The notes beneath the pieces are model-generated. The model saw only the letters and a program-made list of their open reading frames with translations. It made no database searches and had not been told where the DNA came from. Shown here piece by piece: positions 1 to 6,787 of a stretch of DNA of 10,771 bases. The stretch spans positions 1 to 10,771 of the forward strand of contig JACKBL010000017.1 of assembly GCA_020634515.1 (NCBI GenBank), written 5' to 3'. This DNA is from Ardenticatenales bacterium. GTDB taxonomy: Bacteria; Chloroflexota; Anaerolineae; Promineifilales; Promineifilaceae. Each line of letters starts with the position of its first letter. Positions within the stretch are counted from its first letter, which is position 1. A program made the translations under genes and the position numbers.

Positions 1-376
1 CAAGTGGCTGTCCGCCGGTTCGCCATGATGCCGCGAGCCACGGCCAGCATTTGCTGTTCGCCGCCGTTCAGCGTTCCCGCTTTTCGCGGACGGCGCTCTT
101 TCAGTTGCCCAAACATATCATACACCCGCTCCAGGTTGCGTTTCAAGTGCGGGCGGGCGCGTTTGGGGGAAGCGCCCATTTCCAGTTTTTCCTCCACGGT
201 CATATCGGTGAACGGTCGTCGCCTTTCGGAGACAAGGACGAGGCCCATCACTGCCTTCCTCTAGCCGGGAAGACGGCCAATGTCCCACCCATCAAACCAG
301 ACGGAGCCGCTCCCCGGTTTCCGCAGGCCCATGACGCGCGGTTTTGCCGGCATCGTTTGCCCCCACCGGCGATGCG
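1..376 (-). pseudogene. Degraded LivF-type ABC transporter ATPase remnant
   Basis: Read on the minus strand, this stretch gives recognisable pieces of a branched-chain amino acid ABC transporter ATP-binding protein (LivF family), in the correct order. A degenerate Walker A, GANDAGKT (family GANGAGKT), lies near 340-363. It is followed, after a frame change between about 315 and 350, by GSVWFDGWDIGRLPG, an in-frame TAG at 261-263, then VLVSERRRPFTDMTVEEKLE and the signature region AGTLNGGEQQMLAVARG near 1-70. The family normally has LSGGEQQ and VPEGRRLFPDMTVEENL. The stop and the frame change both lie in the ATPase core, so no working protein can be made. The N-terminal 20-30 residues expected before Walker A are not recognisable. 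The C-terminal part, with Walker B, would lie beyond the left edge. Sequencing error could mimic one of the lesions but is unlikely to explain all of them. Confidence 0.75.
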
Positions 377-412
377 AGCCTATCGCGCCTCCGATAGCGG
401 TCCGTTACATCA

Positions 413-442
413 AAGAGCCTACGGCGCGCGCCGTAGGCTCTT
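413..442 (-). terminator. Perfect 30-bp palindrome, probable end of the cytochrome/YeeE operon
   Basis: AAGAGCCTACGGCGC is followed directly by its exact reverse complement, so RNA from either strand can form a 13-bp GC-rich stem with a four-base loop. It begins 30 bases after the stop codon of the yeeE-rhodanese gene and separates that gene from the decayed transporter remnant. The position suggests a terminator or 3' end protector. Only a short TT(T) follows the stem on either strand, so it is not a textbook intrinsic terminator. Confidence 0.5.
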
Positions 443-472
443 CCGCACGTAAGGAGGTTTCAGATGAGGCGG

Positions 473-1705
473 TTAGCCGCAGCCGCCGCTGGTGGGGGCG
501 CGTTTTTGCTCCAACTGCACTTTGGGTACATATTCCAGCGTAAACTTCTTGGGATTAGGGGCGGCGGCAGGATAGCGATCTCCCAGGGCGGCGGCGAAGG
601 TGTAGTGCAATCGATCATCCCCATTGCCGGAGGTGGCGTACGCCGCCTGGAAATCAGCGTCGGCAAAGGTTGCCAACCAGTTGTTGACGCCCCCTTCCAA
701 GATGTAAACGTTGGGTACGCTCTCCGCGATGAGGATTCTCCACGCTTCCGTGGCCGCGGTCTCATCATTGCTCATGACCACGAAAACGGCGTTGGCCGGT
801 TCAAAGTGATAAGCGGGAATCTGGTTGACGATCTCCGTTAACGGAATGTGTACGGCGTCGCGGATGTGGAACTTGTTGTAGTCTGCTTCCGGGCGCACAT
901 CCAGCATGATGGTTTTGATGGCGGTGTCATGCAGCAGATCCAGCAGTTCGCCTGGATGGATTTGCACGGCGCGGTCGGCCAGCACGGCTTCTTTTTCCGG
1001 CGCGATTTTGGCCCAGCGATCCGCCGTGGTGGGTTGCCCCATGAAGATGAGACCCACGCCGGCCAGGGCCACGGCCCCCGCCGCGCCATAGCGCCATTTG
1101 GGCGACTTGCTCTGGTCTACGCCGCCAAAATACTGCTCCAGTTTTTCGCCGCCCCAGAACATGAACAGCGCCATGAGGATGACGAGGAGGGCAACGACGC
1201 CCACGGGCAGCCCCAGCCAATCTTGCAGCGTAAAGCGGCCCAGGTAAGAGGAGTGCCAGAACTGGTCGAAACTGCCGACGGTTTCACCAAAGAGGAAGAT
1301 GCCAAAGAGCGTGCCCAGGGCGAAGAAGATGCCGTCTACCTTGAGGGTGGCGGCGGCGACGAGGGAAGTGCCGGGACAAAAGCCGCCGATGATGAAGCCG
1401 AAGCCCATGATCAGGCCACCCACGATGCCCGGCCAGAGGTAGGTGGGGTTGACCCAGACGAGGTTATAGTCGAGCAGGCCGATGGCGGCGCTGAGGAAGA
1501 TGAAGACCATGGCCACGATGATGGCCGTGAACATGACCTTCAGCACGGTCATTTCTTTGAAGTAGAACTGCGCGGCCAGCTTTTTGGAGTTGCCGAAGCC
1601 GGCTATTTCCAGCACGAAGCCGAAAGCGAAGCCGATAAGAAGGTAGACGACGTATGCGCCCCATTTGCCTAGTAGACCGGCGAGTGGTAAAGGAAAAGGT
1701 GCCAT
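473..1705 (-). CDS. YeeE/YedE sulfur transporter half with rhodanese-like domain and C-terminal GGCG
   Basis: A 410-residue membrane protein. Residues 1-225 form a YeeE/YedE (DUF395) transporter half, with hydrophobic segments near 15-38, 55-78, 92-118, 124-144, 163-184 and 205-223 and the family Cys in GGFCPGTS (Cys110). E. coli YeeE of this family takes up thiosulfate using conserved cysteines. Residues about 247-347 form a rhodanese-like domain (MLDVRPEADYNKFHIRDAVHIP, then EGGVNNW). The loop that should carry the catalytic Cys reads VVMSNDET, so Cys is replaced and classical sulfurtransferase activity is not expected. A low-complexity tail ends in TSGGCG, with Cys409 as the penultimate residue. 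This is reminiscent of the sulfur-carrying tails of SoxY (GGCGG) and DsrC. The ATG at 1705 has a good ribosome site (AGGAG at 1711-1715). It is the last gene of the cluster, 142 bases after the other YeeE half. Substrate and sidedness of the tail are inferred. Confidence 0.88.
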   Translation of the reverse strand: MAPFPLPLAGLLGKWGAYVVYLLIGFAFGFVLEIAGFGNSKKLAAQFYFKEMTVLKVMFTAIIVAMVFIFLSAAIGLLDYNLVWVNPTYLWPGIVGGLIMGFGFIIGGFCPGTSLVAAATLKVDGIFFALGTLFGIFLFGETVGSFDQFWHSSYLGRFTLQDWLGLPVGVVALLVILMALFMFWGGEKLEQYFGGVDQSKSPKWRYGAAGAVALAGVGLIFMGQPTTADRWAKIAPEKEAVLADRAVQIHPGELLDLLHDTAIKTIMLDVRPEADYNKFHIRDAVHIPLTEIVNQIPAYHFEPANAVFVVMSNDETAATEAWRILIAESVPNVYILEGGVNNWLATFADADFQAAYATSGNGDDRLHYTFAAALGDRYPAAAPNPKKFTLEYVPKVQLEQKRAPTSGGCG

Positions 1706-1731
1706 GGTAGCTCCTGACGACGGAAATCAGC

Positions 1732-1754
1732 GGGTGGGAGGGGGGAAAGGGGGG
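1732..1754 (+). other. G-quadruplex-type motif upstream of the yeeE-rhodanese gene
   Basis: Four G runs of 3, 3, 6 and 6 bases are separated by T, A and AAA on the plus strand. This satisfies the standard four-run G-quadruplex pattern with very short loops. The plus strand is the template for the gene starting at 1705, so the mRNA leader there is C-rich. The motif ends 27 bases upstream of the start codon. Structure formation is inferred from the pattern only. Confidence 0.5.
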
Positions 1755-1776
1755 CGATGTGCCTCGGTGATCTCCG

Positions 1777-1805
1777 ATAATGTGAATTTGAAAGGTAACT
1801 GCTAA
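1777..1805 (-). promoter_or_regulatory. Possible internal promoter for the yeeE-rhodanese gene
   Basis: On the minus strand TTAGCA (1800-1805) and CATTAT (1777-1782) are separated by 17 bases, each matching four of six positions of the sigma-70 -35 and -10 consensus. The 142-base gap before the downstream gene is the largest inside the cluster. That leaves room for a secondary promoter. The match is weak and could be chance. Confidence 0.22.
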
Positions 1806-1838
1806 GCCGGATTGGACCAATTTTCTAGTAGTTACTTT
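1791..1838 (-). repeat. Imperfect inverted repeat between the two YeeE genes
   Basis: The arms AAAGGTAACTGCTA (1791-1804) and TAGTAGTTACTTT (1826-1838) pair over about 12 positions with one bulge and one mismatch around a 21-base loop. The loop contains the small odd palindrome ATTGGACCAAT (1811-1821). In the operon transcript it would form a hairpin 10-57 bases after the stop of the smaller YeeE gene. It could stabilise or process the mRNA, and it overlaps the candidate -35 element. Confidence 0.4.
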
Positions 1839-1847
1839 GAAAGATGC

Positions 1848-2420
1848 TCAGTTCCAGAATTTGCGCACGAAGTAGGCGAGGGCGTAGCCGCCGCCAAAGA
1901 CGGCGAACATGAAGGCCCAACTGCCTACGGAGAGAACCGCGCCGCCGGAGAGGGCCTGGCCGGAGGTGCAGCCGCGAGCGAAGCGGGCGCCGAACCCCAT
2001 GAGGGTTCCGCCGAGGAAGGCCATGAGCCAGCGGACGCGCACGGGGACTTGTGGGCCGCGGTTCGTTTCCAGTTTGACGCGGCCATTGAGCCAGCCGGAG
2101 ACAAAGCCGCCGATGACGGTTCCGAGGGTGACGAAGACGACCCAACTGTCGAGGGGGTTTTGGTCGCCGCCAGCCATGGCCAGGAGGTAGGAGACGCGGT
2201 TGACGTGTTCGGGAGCGACGAGGTCTTCGAAGTAGACGAGGATGCGGTTGAGGCCGCCGGATGCACCCAGGCCGTTGCCGGTGAAGAAGAAGGCGAGGAA
2301 GAGGACGAGGCCGAGGAGAATGCCGGCAAAATACGGATTTACGTAGTCGCGGGCAATACGGCGAGTACGGGTGCGCGCCGCCGGGCGCGCGTCGCTTTCA
2401 GTAGGGGTATAGGTGGTCAT
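1848..2420 (-). CDS. YeeE/YedE family membrane protein (second transporter half)
   Basis: A 190-residue integral membrane protein of the YeeE/YedE (DUF395) family. Hydrophobic segments lie near 29-48, 92-110, 130-145 and 157-185, after a basic, presumably cytoplasmic, N-terminus. The family signature is GARFARGCTSGQALSGG, with Cys151 as the invariant Cys thought to handle thiosulfate or persulfide sulfur in this family. It is half the size of E. coli YeeE and has one signature Cys, as does its partner at 473-1705, so the two probably make one transporter (PmpA/PmpB-like arrangement). I chose the ATG at 2420 because it overlaps the stop of the upstream cytochrome gene as ATGA, a sign of translational coupling. 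The reading frame stays open further upstream to 2642, but that part is antisense-like translation of the cytochrome gene. Confidence 0.87.
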   Translation of the reverse strand: MTTYTPTESDARPAARTRTRRIARDYVNPYFAGILLGLVLFLAFFFTGNGLGASGGLNRILVYFEDLVAPEHVNRVSYLLAMAGGDQNPLDSWVVFVTLGTVIGGFVSGWLNGRVKLETNRGPQVPVRVRWLMAFLGGTLMGFGARFARGCTSGQALSGGAVLSVGSWAFMFAVFGGGYALAYFVRKFWN

Positions 2421-5203
2421 GAGGGGGTGGCTGCCTCCTGGGATGGGGTGTGGATTTCCACTTCGTCCCAACCCATGATCATGGATTTGATGCCGGCAAG
2501 TGGCGTGTGCCCCGTCGTCGTCAGATAAACATGCAGGACGATAAACGAAGCAAACAGCCAGGCGATGATCGTGTGGAACGGGGCCAGGAACGGCAGGCCG
2601 CCCAGCGCGTCGGCCGCATTCGGCCAGCGCTGCGCCCCCCACATCAATGCGCCGGTGATCACTTGCAATGGCAGTAAGACGTTGAGAATGCCGAAATAGG
2701 TGACTTGTTGCAGCGGATTCAGCTTCCTGTCGCGCGTTTTGTCAAATGGGTGCGGCTCGCCGCGGAAAATGCCGCCGAGGTAGTATTTCGCCTGCACGAT
2801 CATCTGGTCGAAGAATCCGTAGGGGCGAGGCAAGAACTGGCGAATTTCGCCGCTGGCCAGGTGGTAGAACGCCGACAGCGCCGCGTTGATCAGCAGGATG
2901 GCGGCGAGTACGTTGTGTACCTGCACGACGTAGTTGAAGCTGAAGATGCCAAATTTGTCTGGCTTGTGGATGACCAGCCCCGTGAAGATGAGGCCGAAGA
3001 TGACGATTGTTTGCAGCCAGTGCCACAACCGCTCATAGATGGAGTACATGTACACGTCCCGCAGCGCGGGATCCCGCAGCGCGGGTTGGCTGTGCATGTT
3101 TTGCCGCCGCAGGGCGAAGAAGCGTAGTCCGCCGTGGGTGATGACGCCGGCGAATGTGCCCAGGAAGATGAGGATGCCGGCCCAATCGACCCAGAAGACG
3201 CTGTCGTGGCCGAGGATGTAGAGGTTTTCTGCTTTGGTTTGGGGTTGGTAGAGGAGTTGGCCGGCGTCGTTGGTGATGAATTTGCCGCTCCAGGAGGTTT
3301 GGTTGGATGTGGGAAATGCCGGCATTACCCCCCCCGGAACCCCATTTGCCAACACCGTCGTCGCCGTAATACGTGATGACTCGCCGTGGCAAGTACGGCA
3401 ATCACGAATCGCCCACGATTCCGCCGCCACGTCGTGATTGATGCTGTATGGCTGAATGTTCCCGTTGATGCGCGGATTCTCCAGCCCCTGTGCGGCCAGA
3501 CGGGTTGCAATCAGAACTTCCTTGTCCGGCGTGTCGATCAAACGTTCCGCCTCATCTAGCTGCCCATCCCCATTATCATCAAAGGTCGCCAACACATCAG
3601 CCTGATACTGGCCGCCATCCAGCCAGGCGGCTTCCAGGCTGCGCGCGGGTACGGGGCGGGCAGGATCGCCATAAACCCAATACCAGGCGGTGATCAGATT
3701 GAAGGGCGCGAGCGACTTGCCGCCATCCGCGTTTTGCTGTGTGAGCAGAGTGGGCGCAAAGCCCGTGATTATCTCACCGTCCGCCGCCAAACCGCGATAG
3801 GTCATGTTGGGTGAGCCATCCGGCAGCAGCACAGTCCAGTCAATGGACTGCACGGCGGGCGCATACAGTTCGGGAATGTGGCAAGATTCGCAGCTAACGG
3901 CGCTGGTGTGGCGCTCTTTGTAGGGCAGCCAGTTGTGCGTGGCCTCAATGCTGTGGCAAGATTCGCAGCGGCGCAGTGTATTGTCCAACTCCGGGGCAAT
4001 GGCGCTCTGCGCGCTTTGCCCTTTGGCGAACTGGTGCAACGGGCGGTAGAGGTATTCGCTGAAGTCGATACGGCGCGGGTCGAAGATGAGGTGCGCGGGC
4101 CGCGACTCGTCGGTTTCCTCGTAGTAGATGGGGTTGTTGAGCGCATAGTGGCATTCAACGCAGGCCACGACGCGCTCGGCATGGATGTCCCAGGAGCGGC
4201 TGAGGGCTTCTTTGTCGCTCAAATTCAGGCCGGAGTCGGCGATGCGTTGAGGGGATATGACCTGCCCTGTGGTTTCCGTGCGCCAACCGCCACCGTCCAG
4301 GGTGAGGGGAATTTGGTTGTTGGTGTGGACGAGGCCGTGGCATTGGCCGCAGTTGTTGTTTCCGGGGTCCTGGATGTCCAGGCGCACGTTTCCTTCTTCA
4401 TCAAATGCTTCTCGCTGCCACTGCCATTGCCCATCTACTTGCTCTACCAGACCGCTGCCGTCCAATGTGGCGGTGTTGGCCCAGCGGAATGCGCCCGCGG
4501 CCAGCGCCGCGATGCGCGCCTCGTTGTTGGGGGCGGGCGTGTGGCACAGGAAGCAGTTCATTTCCACTACGCCCGACGCCGCCCAATCCCAGGGGAGGGG
4601 CTGCCCGGTGGCCGGGTCTATGGTGCTGGTTTCTGGGTTTGTTGCGTCGGGCGTCAGCAGCGTCAGCAATTCTCCCGCGCGGCTATATTCGGCAGGTCCG
4701 CCGCCGACGTGACGCGCTCCCAAGAGCTTTACCCAATCGGCTGTTGTCAGGTCAAAGATGGCGTCGCCGACGGGGGAGAGGGTGCGGTAGGTGAGGGGGT
4801 TCCAGCGGCCAAAAATGCCGGCACTCATGTCCCACACTTGTCCCCCCACGACCGTGCCCGGCGCCGCAAACGTACTCAGCCCGGCGTCGCTGTGGAAACT
4901 GTGCGAGGCAATAAAATCCGTATCATGGCACGCGCCGCAGGTGTTCATCGTGGAAACGGGCTGGTCCGTGTCCAGAACGTTTTCCCCGTTTTCGTCCAGC
5001 AGGGGGAATGTGGGGTGCAGGCGTGGTAGTTCCGTGGTGGATGGCGTTTGTGCCGGCAGCGTCTCCTCCGTTTGCGCCGCGCTCCGCTGCGTGGTTAGCA
5101 GCAGCACCGCCAGAACGAACAAGATGGAAACGAACAGCGTCGGACGCGCCTTGAACACAAATCCGCGTAACAGGCGCAATTCGTGCGATTTTTCATTCAT
5201 CAT
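2417..5203 (-). CDS. Heptaheme c-type cytochrome fused to a cytochrome b561-like membrane module (OTR-like paralogue)
   Basis: A 928-residue protein. Residues 22-44 form a signal or anchor segment ending near SAAQ. Seven CxxCH heme c sites follow, with the first Cys at 89, 217, 285, 348, 413, 438 and 602; there are no other cysteines. Residues 672-692 are a membrane segment. Residues about 720-905 form a b561/hydrogenase-cytochrome-b-like four-helix module with His728, His763, His877 and His891 as candidate b-heme ligands. The heme order and spacing resemble the downstream octaheme protein: CHIPE after the sixth site in both, and 164 versus 168 residues between the last two sites. The counterpart of that protein's second heme is missing. 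A canonical EF-hand loop sits at 542-553 (DDNGDGQLDEAE). The likely role is electron transfer between menaquinone and extracytoplasmic hemes. The start may be 5203 or the adjacent ATG at 5200; the ribosome site is weak. It begins 20 bases after the octaheme gene. Confidence 0.87.
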   Translation of the reverse strand: MMNEKSHELRLLRGFVFKARPTLFVSILFVLAVLLLTTQRSAAQTEETLPAQTPSTTELPRLHPTFPLLDENGENVLDTDQPVSTMNTCGACHDTDFIASHSFHSDAGLSTFAAPGTVVGGQVWDMSAGIFGRWNPLTYRTLSPVGDAIFDLTTADWVKLLGARHVGGGPAEYSRAGELLTLLTPDATNPETSTIDPATGQPLPWDWAASGVVEMNCFLCHTPAPNNEARIAALAAGAFRWANTATLDGSGLVEQVDGQWQWQREAFDEEGNVRLDIQDPGNNNCGQCHGLVHTNNQIPLTLDGGGWRTETTGQVISPQRIADSGLNLSDKEALSRSWDIHAERVVACVECHYALNNPIYYEETDESRPAHLIFDPRRIDFSEYLYRPLHQFAKGQSAQSAIAPELDNTLRRCESCHSIEATHNWLPYKERHTSAVSCESCHIPELYAPAVQSIDWTVLLPDGSPNMTYRGLAADGEIITGFAPTLLTQQNADGGKSLAPFNLITAWYWVYGDPARPVPARSLEAAWLDGGQYQADVLATFDDNGDGQLDEAERLIDTPDKEVLIATRLAAQGLENPRINGNIQPYSINHDVAAESWAIRDCRTCHGESSRITATTVLANGVPGGVMPAFPTSNQTSWSGKFITNDAGQLLYQPQTKAENLYILGHDSVFWVDWAGILIFLGTFAGVITHGGLRFFALRRQNMHSQPALRDPALRDVYMYSIYERLWHWLQTIVIFGLIFTGLVIHKPDKFGIFSFNYVVQVHNVLAAILLINAALSAFYHLASGEIRQFLPRPYGFFDQMIVQAKYYLGGIFRGEPHPFDKTRDRKLNPLQQVTYFGILNVLLPLQVITGALMWGAQRWPNAADALGGLPFLAPFHTIIAWLFASFIVLHVYLTTTGHTPLAGIKSMIMGWDEVEIHTPSQEAATPS
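3057..3086 (-). repeat. 15-bp tandem duplication inside the heptaheme-b561 gene
   Basis: TCCCGCAGCGCGGGA at 3057-3071 is repeated at once at 3072-3085, missing only the final A. Each unit is itself nearly palindromic. It encodes the duplicated residues PALRDPALRD (about 707-716) in the linker between the first membrane segment and the b561-like helices. A recent slippage duplication is the simplest origin. Confidence 0.75.
3328..3335 (-). other. Eight-G homopolymer at the cytochrome c / membrane junction
   Basis: Eight consecutive C on the plus strand (G in the coding strand) encode part of VPGGV, residues 622-626, after the last heme c site (602-606) and before the first membrane helix of the C-terminal module (672). 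Loss of one G gives CCG GGG GGG TAA, an immediate stop. That would release a heptaheme protein without its b561-like module. Whether slippage happens cannot be seen from one sequence. Confidence 0.7.
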
Positions 5204-5223
5204 GGCATTCTCTTCATTGTTTG

Positions 5224-6672
5224 CTACGGTGTATCCGTGGAGCCGACAGCTTCACTGCGCCCACCCCAGCGCATGGGGTCGCCGAAGTAGCCCAGCGCCT
5301 CCCAATCCATGCGCCCATTTTCGCCGTGGCAGTCGTTGCATTGCAGCGCATCTTCGCCAGGAACAACCATATGGGACAGCGGCCAATACATTTCCGTTGG
5401 CGCAAACCCATAGCTGCCGCTGTACGTCATATTCACGACCTGCGAGCCAAGCCGCAGCGCCTGGTCCCAGTTGAAGTCCGTCCAGAAGCCACCTTCGCCC
5501 ACCGTTTTCGGCTGCAACAGGTAGTTGTACGCGCTGTCGTAAGGCTGGTCGGCCTCGTGGACTTTGAACGGCCAGATTTTGGCGTTGGGATCATTGATTT
5601 CGCCCAGCGGCTGGTTCAGCGCCGTGGGCGTCGTGGGGTCAATGGGATCGCCCAGGATGTAGCGGTCCGCCGTGCCATTGAACCAGGCATATTGCGGCAT
5701 AAAGTTCTCTTCGTAGACAAAGGAACCCTTGATTTTCAGATAGACGTGTGGGTCTTCCGGTAAGTCCTGCCCGGCGGTGGACCAATCCCAGTGCATTTTG
5801 GTGGCCTCGCGCACGGCTCCTTCGGGAATGTGGCAGGTCTGGCAGGCCACGCTGTCCAGGTGACCGTTAATGCGCTCGTCCTGGTGGATGGTTCCTTTGT
5901 GGCAATCCGTGCAGTAGACCTGATTGGTGTCATCCGTACTGACGGAAATGGAGCGACCGGCGATGTTGTGGTCCGTGGTGCGGTGGCAGTCGGTACAGAC
6001 GAAGTCGTACTTGCCCATGTGGATGTCCACGCTGTCGGGTGGGTTGAGCAGGCTGGAATCCAGGTCGCCGTGCTTCACGGCGTCGCCGCCGCCACCGTTA
6101 AAGTGGCAGCCACCGCAGTTATCGCGGGTGGGCAGGCCCACGCTTTGCGCCGCGGCCAGGAGGTCTACGCTCTCGGCGGGTAGGCCCGCCTTGCTCTTGA
6201 TGTATGTGCCGCTGGTGTCGTGGCAAACCAGGCAGTCCACATTTGTTTCACTGCTGAAATCAAAATTGGCATCCTGCCATCCATAACCCGCGTGACAGGA
6301 GGTGCAGCCGGGCCAGTTGGACTGAATGCCAATGCAGAAGTTGTTGATGGAGTTCTTCTTGCCCGTGGTCACCGGTTCAGTGCGTCCGGGGAGCAGCACC
6401 GGTTCGCTTTCCCAGGTCCAATGGGAGGTCTGAATGACCTGGTGCGCCGCGTCTTCGTGGCATTCCAGGCAGGCCGCCGTGACTTCCGGGCCGGAGTTTA
6501 GCGGCTCGTCGAAAAGGCTGCTGTGATCGGTATGCGTAGGATGGGTGGGTAAAAACGCCCACGGGTCTGTTGACGTCTCCGTATCTCCCTTGGCGAAAGA
6601 TGCAATGGGCACAATCACCAGCATAGCCGTGACCAGGAGACCGACTACCCAGATGTATTTGAAATCTTTCAT
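5224..6672 (-). CDS. Octaheme c-type cytochrome, tetrathionate reductase (OTR) family
   Basis: A 482-residue secreted multiheme cytochrome. Residues 1-28 are a signal peptide (MKDFKYIWVV start, hydrophobic core, ASFAKG). Eight CxxCH sites have their first Cys at 68, 123, 147, 186, 226, 254, 277 and 445. Hallmarks of the OTR family are the segment TGKKNSINNFCIG (103-115) before CTSCHAGYGW, and CGGCHFNGGGGDAVKHGDLD (186-205). Shewanella OTR reduces tetrathionate, nitrite and hydroxylamine in vitro and has a lysine-ligated active-site heme. The lysines at 105-106 are candidates for that ligand, but this is not proven. I chose the ATG at 6672, preceded by AGGG, because it places the signal peptide at the N-terminus. 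An upstream in-frame ATG at 6738 would add 22 polar residues before it. The gene lies between arsR and the heptaheme-b561 gene, its likely electron partner. The physiological substrate is inferred from the YeeE neighbours to be a sulfur compound. Confidence 0.9.
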   Translation of the reverse strand: MKDFKYIWVVGLLVTAMLVIVPIASFAKGDTETSTDPWAFLPTHPTHTDHSSLFDEPLNSGPEVTAACLECHEDAAHQVIQTSHWTWESEPVLLPGRTEPVTTGKKNSINNFCIGIQSNWPGCTSCHAGYGWQDANFDFSSETNVDCLVCHDTSGTYIKSKAGLPAESVDLLAAAQSVGLPTRDNCGGCHFNGGGGDAVKHGDLDSSLLNPPDSVDIHMGKYDFVCTDCHRTTDHNIAGRSISVSTDDTNQVYCTDCHKGTIHQDERINGHLDSVACQTCHIPEGAVREATKMHWDWSTAGQDLPEDPHVYLKIKGSFVYEENFMPQYAWFNGTADRYILGDPIDPTTPTALNQPLGEINDPNAKIWPFKVHEADQPYDSAYNYLLQPKTVGEGGFWTDFNWDQALRLGSQVVNMTYSGSYGFAPTEMYWPLSHMVVPGEDALQCNDCHGENGRMDWEALGYFGDPMRWGGRSEAVGSTDTP

Positions 6673-6787
6673 ATGACCCTGCTTGCAAGTTGGTGAGTGA
6701 CGAGTGAGCGGGTTTGCGCGTGGCTGTTGTGCCGGCATACTGTCGTTTTGCGGCTTGTCATTTGGCGCCTGCCCTGGCGACTCACCC

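Noticed and set aside
464..841. Plus-strand reading frame with a perfect AAGGAGG ribosome site (451-457) nine bases upstream of its ATG
   Set aside because: It lies entirely antisense to the rhodanese-like domain of a well-supported gene, and its product (Ala/Gly-rich start, no recognisable domain) looks like shadow translation. The ribosome-site match is probably chance.
848..1672. Plus-strand open frame of 274 codons rich in Asp, Glu and Gly
   Set aside because: Composition mirrors the hydrophobic YeeE protein on the other strand; no family resemblance.
1812..2528. Plus-strand open frame of 238 codons, acidic
   Set aside because: Shadow of the smaller YeeE gene, same reasoning as for the other YeeE antisense frame.
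4050..4072. Operator-like GTATTCG...CGATAC inside the heptaheme gene
   Set aside because: Arms match only partly and it lies in ordinary coding sequence; likely chance.
3878..5029. Long plus-strand open frame of 383 codons
   Set aside because: Antisense to the heptaheme region; long antisense frames arise from the GC-rich third positions. No domain or credible start is visible.
6640..6672. Possible second ArsR operator near the octaheme gene start (ATGTATTTG half-site)
   Set aside because: Only one half matches, the other arm is absent, and the sequence is explained by the signal peptide codons.
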